This document shows, piece by piece, positions 46,501-56,094 of a DNA stretch of 64,000 nucleotides. A model generated the notes under the pieces. The model saw only the letters and a list, made by a program, of their open reading frames with translations, had not been told where the DNA came from and did no database searches. The first letter of the stretch is position 1, and each line of letters opens with the position of its first letter. Made by a program: the position numbers and the translations under genes. Source of the DNA: Bryoerythrophyllum caledonicum (taxonomy: Eukaryota > Streptophyta > Bryopsida > Pottiales > Pottiaceae); NCBI GenBank assembly GCA_963971425.1, contig OZ020524.1, forward strand, positions 18,045,845 through 18,109,844, written 5' to 3'.

Positions 46501-48036
46501 TCAACCGATACGTTTAGAGAGATCCATCGACACATGGATCACTTGTTCCATGTATTTCCCGACTTGCGAAAGGACACAAAAGTGTTGGGCACTTCCTACT
46601 GTGATTCCTCTGCGACCAAGAATCCCACAACTTCAGTTGCTCTGCTGCTGAAAAGGTTGGCCCGATTGTTTTCTAACAGACGCTTTTTAATCGGGCCTGA
46701 TGCGAATGAGCAGAACACGCTTCTCGTTGATCTCTTTCCTCTCCAGAATATCCTCAATAGCCCCTATAGTGCTATTCATCCTTCTCTATTTAAGTATAAT
46801 ATTCCAGAGATCTTAGTTCCCGGGATGTAGCCGTATCATTTGAGTGCATTAATTCCCTTTCTCTCGGGACTTTTGAAGTCTGGGGTTAATGTACAGGAGT
46901 ACTGCCGTTTGAATTGGGAATTCGGAACTTCTCGACTGCACCCTAGGTCGTTTCAGCATCAAAAGTACAGGGAGGTCATCTATCCCCACGCCTTGGATTT
47001 CGACGCGCCATATTGTCCCGATGAAGTGGTATCGAAGCTATTAATTGCCTACTCGAACTGAGTATCCATTAGTTTTAGAATGGGTTTTTCTGAGTTTCTT
47101 TTCCTCTTTACTACTATTGACAATCGGAAACTGATCCTTCATTACCTTCTAATTTCTTAACTTTTGCGATCTTATGATGTATTTCCTAATTCCAGTTTTT
47201 CTGTGTGTATGTATTGCCTTTATCACATGTCTGTTCTTCATCCCTTATGATGGTCATGTGCATTGTTTTGCACCGTCGGCTGGCAGCCGACGGTATAGTG
47301 TTTTCATCCATCCTGAATATTCGGCATCATGACGATTGTCTTCTTTTTTATTTTCCAGGGGTCATCGTTTTATTTCAAATGCTTATATGGAACCCCTTCA
47401 CCGTATCGAAAGTGTGTTGTCCTATGTGTCAATGGGCTCCTTTGCTTTGTAAAACCACGTGTGCCAACTTCTGGAGCTTGCACTCGTGAGAATATTGTTC
47501 GCCGGCCGGGCCTGAAGAAACTTTTTGATATGTTGCTCCCTTGCTTTGACGTCATGCTTTGGTCAACGCTACCGATGGAGGACTTACAACTTGTCTTGCG
47601 GCATATTCTTCATGTTGGCGTTATGGAGAGGCTGTCATTTGTCTATAGCAGACGTCACTTAGCTCAGGGCAAAAATTTCCCTTAGAGTTACAAAACGATG
47701 TCGATTCTTTCTAAGAGGAATCATACTCGTTATGTCTGCCTGCCTCATCAAGTTCTGTTCGTGGATGTGAACCCAAGGTCTCTCCGGAAAAACCCCGACA
47801 ACATTTGTTATATTCCCTGGCCGTTTAAGGGTCATTTGAGCCTTCGAGGCAATGACCATGCTATTCCTAACGTGGTGACCGACATCCTTCCCTTCATCCA
47901 TCCGCTTCACAGATTTTCAAGCGTCCCTGAATATTTGAAGCAAGCACATCGACATGGTCAGTCTCATTGGGCGGTTTCAAAGGCGCATGAGTGTGGGCGG
48001 ACAGTTGTTCGATGGGACGAAATTGAATGGTACTAG
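43561..48036 (+). pseudogene. Plus-strand gene of the large transposon, C-terminal half: four FCP1-like domains
   Basis: After the intron 43561-43788 come four repeats of an FCP1/HAD-phosphatase-like domain. Domain 1 (about 43905-44340): YFLVLELNGLVLTH, FRPHTQEFLKYC, VVIWSS, NTLFIDVHPYSNVKNSPYNA. Domain 2 (about 45050-45690): YFLVLSLNGLLMA, FLEFCVSNFTMALWS, NTLLLGCCRF. Domain 3 (about 46340-46820): YYLVLELRGLLYA, RPGLREFLAFC, LAFWST, NTLLVDLFPL. Domain 4 (about 47385-48030): CVVLCVNGLLCF, RPGLKKLFDML, VMLWST, VLFVDVNPR. Plant FCP1-like proteins have D-L-N-G at motif 1 and I-D-D at the last motif; here motif 1 reads ELNG, SLNG, ELRG and CVNG, so the nucleophile Asp is absent in all four. They are likely binding modules, not phosphatases. 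Introns end at 43788, 44977, about 45860 and about 47359, each with one palindrome. One further palindrome (46252) is translated in frame. Confidence 0.65.
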
Positions 48037-48448
48037 GTCTTCTTCTTCGGCTGCCAGCCGATGGTCTTTAAATTAGTTTTTGTCTGTGATTTGAAGGATG
48101 CATTTCGTGATGTTCATGACACTGAACATTTGTGTTGTATAATTTGATTTAGAGTGTTCATGTACGGTTTATTAGTTTTCGATCAACTTCAATCTAGGAT
48201 GGTTTTCTTCTACGAAGTTGTATTTTTTAGTTTTCGAGATGTTATCTTTTTGGTTGGCTGCCAGCTGACACTGTAATTTGTTCGGATCATAATACATCTC
48301 TTTTTAGCAACTGGTATATCTTTTATTGCAACATCGAATTTGTCCATTGTGTTTTTCTTGCTTTAATACTTTGCCCTCTGCTGCCCGCCGACTGATTTTT
48401 TTTCTCAGTGACTTGCTTTTGACTCGTTTTTTTATTTCTGGACTTTGT

Positions 48449-48479
48449 TTTGTCCATATTTAGTTAAATATCCGTTATA
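48449..48479 (-). repeat. Right terminal inverted repeat of the large transposon
   Basis: Ends TTAGTTAAATATCCGTTATA on the plus strand, the exact inverse of the left terminus. Confidence 0.92.
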
Positions 48480-49571
48480 CATTAGCAAAATAATGAGCCC
48501 TCTTAGAGCCCTTTAATTTTTGACAGTGTTAGGATTTATTGAGCCTAGGCTAGGTAAAGAAGAAGTATGTGTGAAGTGTCGCTACCTTGTCTGACTTTCA
48601 TGTTGGACAAGCACTAAACGCCACAAATGACGTGTATTTAATAGTGGTTCCCAAAATTGAACTGGCATAGTACCACAATATTTTAATGGTTTTGTGGTGT
48701 TGGGTACCATCATGACTGAATGGATTATTGTTTCCAGCATTTGGATTTCACCTGTTTTCAACTAATGAGGTAATTTGGAATATGTCTGATTACAACACAA
48801 GAAGTTGAGGTATGAGTTTGGCCCTAACAATAGTTTATTGGAATATCACATGATATATGCTGATTCCATTTGAGGATTACTAAATATGAATGGACAAGTC
48901 TATGACTAAATCAATTTTTATTGATGCCTTGACTAGTTTAACCCTTATTGTTTCCTTTTCTATTGTTCTTAGCAGATCTGCTCAATTTGTTATTCATTCT
49001 TTTATCTCTTTATAATTTTCTTTTCCCTTCCAATTTTTGTGTCAATTGTAAAAAATGTGGAGGATATGATACACATAATTACTACTGTCATGTTCCTAGT
49101 TGTAGCCACTTGATAAAAAAACTGACCTAATATCGCTTTGCAGGTCATTAAAAATGTGAAAACTTCTTTGTTGCCATTCAAAACCTAGAAAACCAGCACT
49201 TTGTAGCTACATCCAGATTCCTCATGTTGCAAACACGCCCAAATTGGGATATTAAAAATTCTAGTATACGGGCCAGACTTACAATAAAAAAAACCTTCTA
49301 AGTGAAAACGTCACCCTCTGATGTACTAGACTTGAGATTAAAATACACAAAGAAATAAGCATGGTAATTTGTACATCATTTTTAACAGCCAATGGAGGCT
49401 GGACACGCCAATGACAGCCATCATTGATGTCAGAGCTTTGGGTGAGGGAGAGTAGGTTGGCAGGGCATTTTTCATATCCCAAAGTACACATTAAAACCTT
49501 TGTTGGGGTCCCAGTGAAAGTGGTCTGGAGGGGGCATCTAGAGGGTTCATTATTTTGCTAATGTGGTGTTC
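48480..49571. other. Inserted DNA to the right of the large transposon, no gene seen
   Basis: Absent from duplicated block 1, so it arrived with or beside the transposon. AT-rich with no coding frame. It shows no clear continuation of the MITE at the transposon's left side. Confidence 0.4.
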
Positions 49572-49609
49572 AAAGGAATGATTCATCTCTTCATGACACA
49601 TGAGTCTGA

Positions 49610-50414
49610 GGGGGATTTCACATGCGGACCGTGGTCCAAACTATGTCAAGGACCAAACTATGTTGAGAGGCCAAGTTTTGGAGTTGGAAAAAAAATTTAA
49701 AATATGTAATTTGCAGAGTTTGGGTCGTTGTAGTGTGAAAGCCCGAGGGACAGAGTTGAGAGGCCGAGACCCATACCACTTGGCAAATTTTTAGTTAATT
49801 TCTACTTCTTAAGGGTCTTATTTTTATGAAAGTTTTCTCTCACATTCTCTAGCCATGAAGTCTACAAGGTATCACATTTCTGGTAAAAAAAATCAAGAAA
49901 ATGGTCAAGATGCTCATTACACAAAAAAATTCCAACATAATCACTGGCACAGAAAAATTCAAGTAAAAACATTTAGGTGAAAATTCGAATTAAAAATTCC
50001 AAGTTAAAATCTTAGGTTAAAAAGTTGAGTAAAAAAGTTGGATAAAAAATCTGGATAAAGGAATTGGGTAAAATATTTCAGGGTAAAACAAGTTACTATT
50101 TTAATCTAATGTCCAATTTTAACATGAAATCTTGTCAAATCTTGATATTTTATTGAAATAAATGTTTGGCACCTCGGCAAGAGTTTGATCTGAACGAGAA
50201 TAGATACCCAAACTTCTCTTGAGGGACCAAACTCTCGGCGCCAAAACCTCCAAAAAGTGTTGCCATGTAGGCATTTCAGACGGCCTTGGCCTCTCGACCC
50301 TTGCTTCGTGTGTGAAAGCCGAGAGGCCGACCAAGGCCGATTTTGAGGCTCTAGACCAATCAAATTGCAAGTAGTACTCGGCCTCTTGACCCTTGGTCCG
50401 CGTGTAAAACCCCC
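49610..50414. mobile_element. TIR element with 3-bp TSD, copy 1 (805 bp)
   Basis: Starts GGGGGATTTCACATGCGGACC and ends with the inverse GGTCCGCGTGTAAAACCCCC. TGA flanks both sides (49607-49609, 50415-50417). Block 1 has the empty site with a single TGA near 15015. The inside is non-coding. A 3-bp TGA/TCA duplication and G-rich ends suggest a PIF/Harbinger-like non-autonomous element; CACTA-type is the alternative. Confidence 0.85.
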
Positions 50415-50724
50415 TGAAACTCTCAACTGAAAGACTTCTCAGAATTTTAGATAATTCAAATGCCTGACATAAGGATCAAAACAAACATGTGTTGATTTGT
50501 CCATGTTCATACCATTAGCTCAATCAAATCAGTGTACCTCACAGAGAATACTACCTCCTCTTCCAAGGTCCGGTAGACTACGTGATGCATCGAACCAGTT
50601 GACGAGGACGTAAATTGTTAGATACTGTACAAGTAGATTGTATCCACATAATCTGTTGCAAATTCAAAGTGTGGACTCTAGAGTACGTGCTCAAGAGTAC
50701 TCAAGAGTACTCAAGAGTACTCCC

Positions 50725-50970
50725 CCTAGACTTGATCGACTGGACCCCGGCGACTTGTACAAGGATCCAGCAGCCGCCCCAGCTGATCCCTCATCCTTGA
50801 AGCCGGAACTACTACTGTCGCACACCTGCTCTTCAATTGGCCGCAACGTCGACGTCAGCCTCTTACTGGCACCCATGTCAACCCAAATACTATGTAAAGA
50901 CCTGATCGAAAACGTCACAACTGATCATCTCATGTCTACTGAAATCACCTTCAAGTTCAGGCTCCCATGA
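50725..50970 (+). pseudogene. Second copy of the 121-aa unknown ORF, 5' part deleted
   Basis: Keeps the C-terminal 80 or so codons of the ORF at 15471-15836 (LDRLDPGDLYKDPAAAPADP onward) but lacks the original start. The deletion joint carries a short CAAGAGTACT tandem repeat. Confidence 0.5.
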
Positions 50971-51831
50971 CAGTAGAAAGAAATCAGATGACACATGCTT
51001 TGACGAGTTCATGCATGACCTAGACACAAGTTCATTCACGGCTCTGGAACTTGGCCCACTCCCTGGAACTGCTCCTCACATGAGTGAAGTCCTATACCCG
51101 ATATCACCGCAGTATCACACATTTATCGCCTCGATATGACCTAGGTATCCTCCATGTGCTTGGCGTGTGAATATATCGTATGCTGACGAGAGACATAAGC
51201 TGGGCGTGATGGCAAGGACGCCTTTCTTGTTAGCAAAAGGGAAGCAGGCATAATTCTGGGGGTGCGAGAAAATGTCCAACAGTTGTGAAGAGCAGGTTGA
51301 AGAGTGCGTCGACGAGCACTGTGAGCCTGAGCCCGTGCTACTTTTGATACCGCTCACTAATCAGGATTCTCAAATGTCTTTACGTAAAAGGCTGTGACCA
51401 TGAATTTCTATATGGTATCTGCACCGAGGTAGAAACGTGCGGTAATATGAATCGCGACGTGCATCATGAGTGCTCACTCCGGTCCGCCTTGGGGACTTGG
51501 TGGCGTAGACCGTTCCTGGATGCTGGAACGGACGGACGGACGGAGGACGCGCTTCGTCCTTGCGTCGTCGTCGGTCTGTCTCCCTGGGTTCTCCCTGGGT
51601 TCTCCGTCGACGGAGTTCTTCTCGGTCGCAGGCTCTTCTCGGTCGTCCACCTCCTTTCAGTCCGTCCGGGACGTGCCCTCACCCAAAAACCTGGTTTGGC
51701 CTAAAAGCACTCTAAGAATAAAAATTTAAAAACTAGTAAGTGATAAAACGAGTTTAGCCCTTAAACGTCAGTTGGGAACCGTATACACAGGCACGTGTTT
51801 TTGTACAATACAAAATATTGTATTTTACAAC

Positions 51832-51955
51832 GGTACAGACGTACTTTCCGTACTACAGACTTGCTTACAATGCTAGCAGACGTGCTCACCTTGTTACAGA
51901 CGTGCTTACCTTGCTACAGACGTGCTTACGATGCTACAGACGTGCTTACCATGCG
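51832..51955. repeat. Tandem minisatellite, copy 2
   Basis: The same 18-20-bp CTACAGACGTGCTTAC unit as at 16681-16845, with fewer copies. Confidence 0.65.
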
Positions 51956-52403
51956 AAACTGTTTGGTCGTATTTACGTTTGCTCGAGCTGTGGATTAGAC
52001 TTGCACGGGCATCTGGCGTCCAGACAGAGAGTGAGAGAGCGTATAATCCCTTCAGCGGGGACGAAGGACTATTGTGGAGTCTTCGATACAGCTTTAGTAG
52101 TCTGCTGCAGCTGTCGATCAATTTCTGTTCAACCTTCAGCTTATCAAATTTTTCAGCAGGTCGAAAATGTCAGCAGTTCAATAGAGGGGCCTGGATTCCA
52201 GATAAACGGAGGGACTTTCGGGAATCCAGCAGCTCTAATTGACAGTTTCAACCAGCTTTACACACCATAACGACGACATCTTTCGCTTTGACACGATATC
52301 CCCACCCTGTGTACACCCCCCGCGCGCAGTGTTCGCTTTCGCCTTCGCCTGACCGATCCCCGATGCCGCCTTAAGTCATTCCCGCTCCCTGGCTCGTCCC
52401 GGT

Positions 52404-54677
52404 ATGCTCCAGCATCGCACTGCTCACTTGTCCTCCATCGCCAGGAACCCCTACCTCTACAGGTATGTTCTCACCTTGTCAATGTTCTGCCACTTTGATG
52501 TCATTGTGGAGCTTGTGCATGTGCTGTGAGAATGACTGAGTTACGTCTTACATATTAGTAGACGCAGAGAAACGATGCATTTAGTTTTCAGAGGTGTCTG
52601 TTGCAAGTTAGGTTGCAGCGAAACGATGAATTCAGCTGATAAAGTTCATCGTCTCTACTTGCTCATTCATGCACATCCCCTTCGCTTTCCCTGAAGAACG
52701 GATATTACAACAAGATAGTAGGCACATCGGAGCACGGAGGGAAAGCAAGATCTGCACAGTTGGCGATACCCAAGTTCAAATAGGTCATGTTTCCAATAAT
52801 CTATTATCCGATCTGAAACAACCCCTTCAGGATTAGCATAAGTACCTCGTGATTGCTTTTGTTGATGCTTTGAAAGGATATGGTTCGAGGGAAACTGCTC
52901 ACCAATCTCTACAGTAGTATGTTTAGAGACTGGATTCAAGCTTCGCAGGTTGTTTGAAGTTTTGGATTCGGCGATTTATCTTTTCCACGATATTGTCGTT
53001 GCAGGTGAGACAATACCAGTAAAATCAATGCCCGAGATCAAGAAACCAGCAGGCCGGAAAAGGGCGATGGGATCGGTGATCGGGCCATCGGTAATTGCCG
53101 CCTTTGTGACCCTGGCAATGACACTGGTTCTATACTGGTCTCAGGCGAAAGCGCTCGCCGGACCGACAAGGCTGGCGCGAATGGCCGCTCAACCTCGCAA
53201 CAAGTATTATACCATGGTCTTCACTCCACCATCGCCATTCCAGAACATCACAGGCAAGCTCCTCGATGAGCTAGCGCGGAACGGCACGACGCAATGCCAC
53301 AACCAACGAACAAACAGCACCAAGGTGATCGGACTCCCGGAGAACCCCACTCTCTCCACCAACACACTCCACAGATTCTGGCTGCAGTCCTACACGCACG
53401 ACGGCGCACCCCGATGCGCAGGCGGCGACTATTACGAGCTCGACCTCTCGAGCCCGCTCTGGAAGTCCCGGCCTGGAATCACGGACCTCCAGAACGGCAC
53501 CTACGCAGTGGAGCTCCTCGTCCCGGACGCCTTCGTCGGCGAAACCTTCAACTTCTCTGCGCACCTCCTCTTCGACGCGTACCACGGCCTCGACTTCGAC
53601 GGATCGCCCTTCCAGATCGTCAAACTCACAGCCTCCCTCACCATAACCTTCGTCACCACAAACTCGAGCGCTTCCTCCGCAATCTCGAGCGCTGCCTCGA
53701 ATCTCAACCGATGCAACTCCGCCAAAGATTTCTCCTCCCCGGAGTGGCGCGGCCGGTGGACTCGCCACCCCCTTGCGAACGAAACCTGCGCTCCCGACGC
53801 AGCAGGTCGCTACTTACACTGCTTCAACTCCTCCGAGGTCCCCTGCCGCAACCCGACGTGGTGCTCCGGCGACATCTCTCGCCTCGAGAGCATCGGCTGG
53901 TCCTACAGCGCGCACTGCGCGTTCCACATCTTCTCCCAGAGCGAGGCCTGGGACTGCCTGGCGGGCCGCTACCTCTTCTTCTGGGGCGACTCCAACCACC
54001 AGGACACCATCCGCAACCTCCTCACTCTCATCCTCGGCATCTCGCCCCCTCCTGGCCGCAACGTGGCCCACTTCTCCGTCGACCGCGCCTTCCAGAGCTG
54101 GTTCCGAAACCCTAGCAACCTGGACCAGGAGCTCCGCATCACGAGCCACTTCAACGGCCACCCGGAGGTCCACGGCAACTGCTACGGCTTAGACTCCCTC
54201 CACAACGACCACCAGCTCTACCGCAACCACATCCGCGCCTACTTCCAATCCAACCACTACCCGGACACCGTCATCATGAACTCCGGCCTCCACGACGGCC
54301 TCCGCCACAGAAACCTCGACGCCTACATCAAGAGCGTGGGGAATGCGCTCGAGTTTTGGCAGGACATCTTCACCAACGTGGAAGGCGAGACGCCTAATCT
54401 CGTCTACAGGACGACGGTGACGCCCGCGGGCAGGTCGCGAGGAATGCAGGCCAATCCCCACAAACTCGAAGTCTACAACCGCGTCATAGTTGAGAAGGTG
54501 ACGGCAGCGTTTCCCGCCGTGAAACTGGTGGACGCCTTCGACATGACGTTTCCCTTTCATTACGACAACAGCTTCAGCGATGGCGGCCACTATGGTCGCG
54601 CTCCGGGCAACGGGCTTCGTTACTCCGTTGACGTTATGGTAGCGCATGTTCTTTTGAATGCTATATGTAAACCCTAA
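52404..54677 (+). CDS. NXPE/PC-esterase-like type II membrane protein, copy 2
   Basis: Paralogue of 17281-19560. The conservative start is ATG 53028 (549 residues); the optional upstream exon is 52404-52462. The domain order is unchanged: membrane anchor, filamin-like beta domain, SGNH/PC-esterase domain with GDS in FFWGDSNHQD and a DxxH motif reading DGGH. Most of the protein is identical to copy 1. Differences cluster in three places: after the anchor (KYYTMVFTPPSPF against KSTIVFTPPPPF), just after the GDS block (RNVAHFSVDRAF against RGLNNFNIDRAF), and around the catalytic His (SDGGHYGRAPGN against SDGRHYGRPPKD). The frame is intact, so both copies may be active. The clustering near the active site hints at gene conversion with another paralogue or at altered substrate choice. 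Confidence 0.8.
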
Positions 54678-54802
54678 ACCCTAGGTCAGGTTTGCTGGCC
54701 ACAGGTTTTAAATTTAGGGTTTAGATTTTACGATTTGGGTGCAATTCTTTTTCACAGATCAGACAGGTTTTTAAATCAGTCGGCAAGAGGTGCTTCTGGT
54801 AA

Positions 54803-55181
54803 GAGCATCTCCACTCCTAGCGTGGAATTTTCCGCGCTAGGTCGGAAAATCTACTCCACGCCAAGAGTGGTTTAGGGTTTGGAGTAGTAAGAGCTCCACC
54901 GCAATGCTCCAAAATTTTCAACCCGCATAAATGCTTTCACCTTTCACCTCCCACCACCAATGACACGGCGCCACGTGTCGCCATCAAGGACATGGCGCCA
55001 CATGTCGCAAGGGTATGGGTGTGTCACCAACATCAAAAAATGGCACGCTCCCCCCATCCAAGGAGATTTTGGTGTGCCACGCACCAAAACTTCTAAAATA
55101 TTATAAAGTTTCCCCGATTTGAGGAGTTGGGTGCAACCTTTTGACCTCACAAAACTCCAATTTGGTGGTTCTCTGTCTCCG
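54803..55181. mobile_element. MITE with GAGCATCTCCAC ends, copy 2 (inverted)
   Basis: Starts GAGCATCTCCACTCC after TAA (54800-54802). It runs antiparallel to 19882-20272. Its far end is missing, replaced by the element at 55182-55532. The flanking TAA reappears at 55534-55536, so the pair sits at one target site. Confidence 0.7.
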
Positions 55182-55532
55182 GGTTAAGCTCCCCCATAAC
55201 CAACCAAAACCCATAGCCAACGCCTATAAAATTGGGGCATATCCAACCCTCTTCCATCCCATTATCACCAACTCAGCTCCAAATGGAGGTTTGCTATTAG
55301 TCAAGACCCTTACTTTTGGTCGTTGGTTAGGGGGGGTACCTACTGCTAGACACCCATGAAACATGGTTGCAGAGTTTGAAAATTCATAACTAATTCAATT
55401 TTCATTGGAAAAATATGGAATCACTTGGGTTGGATTTGTACTTCTATTGGCTATCACTGAAAAATAATAGCATAATTATCTCCTCTGTATATATGCTCAT
55501 TCCTTAATTTGTCGGTTTTAGGGGGGCTTACC
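55182..55532. mobile_element. Second MITE nested at the end of the first (about 351 bp)
   Basis: Ends are GGTTAAGCTCCCCCATAACC and GGTTTTAGGGGGGCTTACC, imperfect inverted repeats. No partner elsewhere in the window was noticed. Confidence 0.5.
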
Positions 55533-56094
55533 TTAATATGCTTCCAATTTAGCCTTGTGAAGTTGTGAAGTACGACATTGAGGTGAATTTGGATGACCAT
55601 GGGTCAATGATAAGCATGGATGATATTCATCGATGCTTTTCATTAAGGTCTCACATCACTGTCCGTATGTTGCTCGCAAGAGCATCGTCAATGCATCCAT
55701 GGAATATCCATTGTGAACTGCAAAAGTCAGTGATGGTAGCTAGCCTAGGAAGAATGGAGGGAAGGATTGAGGGCATTGTGCCTCAACCCGGCTCGACTCG
55801 TACGGTTGCTACTCCACTTAAACAACCATCTCACATCCAACGTGGCAACCAGACCACGCAACACCGATTGTAGTCAACACGGAAGGTCCGGGTTCCACAG
55901 TTTCGAGAAAGACGTTGAAGGCTGTGAAAGGGTGGCAAATTTCGCATGTAGAAGGCCAAACTTTGTGAGCCATGAAATGTTGAGGGTTTATTTACTGGGT
56001 GGGTTGAGACAAGGTTAATGTTAGTACCCTGAAAGTTGCGATTCAGGGTCGGATTCACGGTATGCATTAAATGCTCTAACTACACTGACATTGG

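Larger units (their letters stand above)
32134..48392. repeat. Dispersed 17-bp palindrome GTCGGCTGSCAGCCGAC, at least 22 copies
   Basis: Copy starts: 32134, 32364, 32554, 33708, 33875, 34846, 36119, 37136, 38004, 39596, 39716, 39746, 41184, 42619, 43731, 44777, 45701, 46252, 47275, 48046, 48253 and 48376; half-sites at about 39528 and 39549. Ten or so are perfect or nearly so; the outermost are most degenerate. The central base pair is G or C, so each is a near-perfect palindrome that could form a hairpin in RNA or bind a dimer on DNA. Many have flanking CC/GG that extend the symmetry. Confidence 0.93.
31752..48479. mobile_element. Large DNA transposon (about 16.7 kb) with DUF7869-type transposase and a second multi-domain gene
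   Basis: The termini are perfect 31-bp inverted repeats (31752-31782 and 48449-48479). Inside are: subterminal repeats at 32003-32120; an acidic ORF (32960-33385, minus); a spliced transposase-like gene (34051-37979, minus); an intergenic promoter region; and a spliced plus-strand gene (39814-48036) with methylase-like and FCP1-like segments. A 17-bp palindrome recurs at least 22 times within these limits and was seen nowhere else. The element lies in the DNA that splits copy 2 of the duplicated block, so it is younger than that duplication. No target duplication could be fixed: the left flank is a MITE end and the right flank is unrelated. No polymerase B, packaging ATPase, protease or capsid gene was seen, so a Polinton-type element is not supported. 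Both genes carry internal stops, so this copy appears non-autonomous now. Confidence 0.85.

Noticed and set aside
39814-48036. Nuclear genetic code with UAG as glutamine
   Set aside because: The transposase-like gene has TAA and TGA stops as well, and the relics look decayed. Deamination at CHG sites explains TAG excess more simply. Kept only as an alternative.
32134-48392. CRISPR-like array
   Set aside because: The palindromes are spaced by 13 bp to about 1.4 kb without regular spacers, and the genome is eukaryotic.
31752-48479. Polinton-like or other virus-derived element
   Set aside because: Length and terminal repeats would fit, but no polymerase B, retroviral-type integrase, packaging ATPase, protease or capsid-like ORF was seen. 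The DUF7869-type gene points to a plain DNA transposon.
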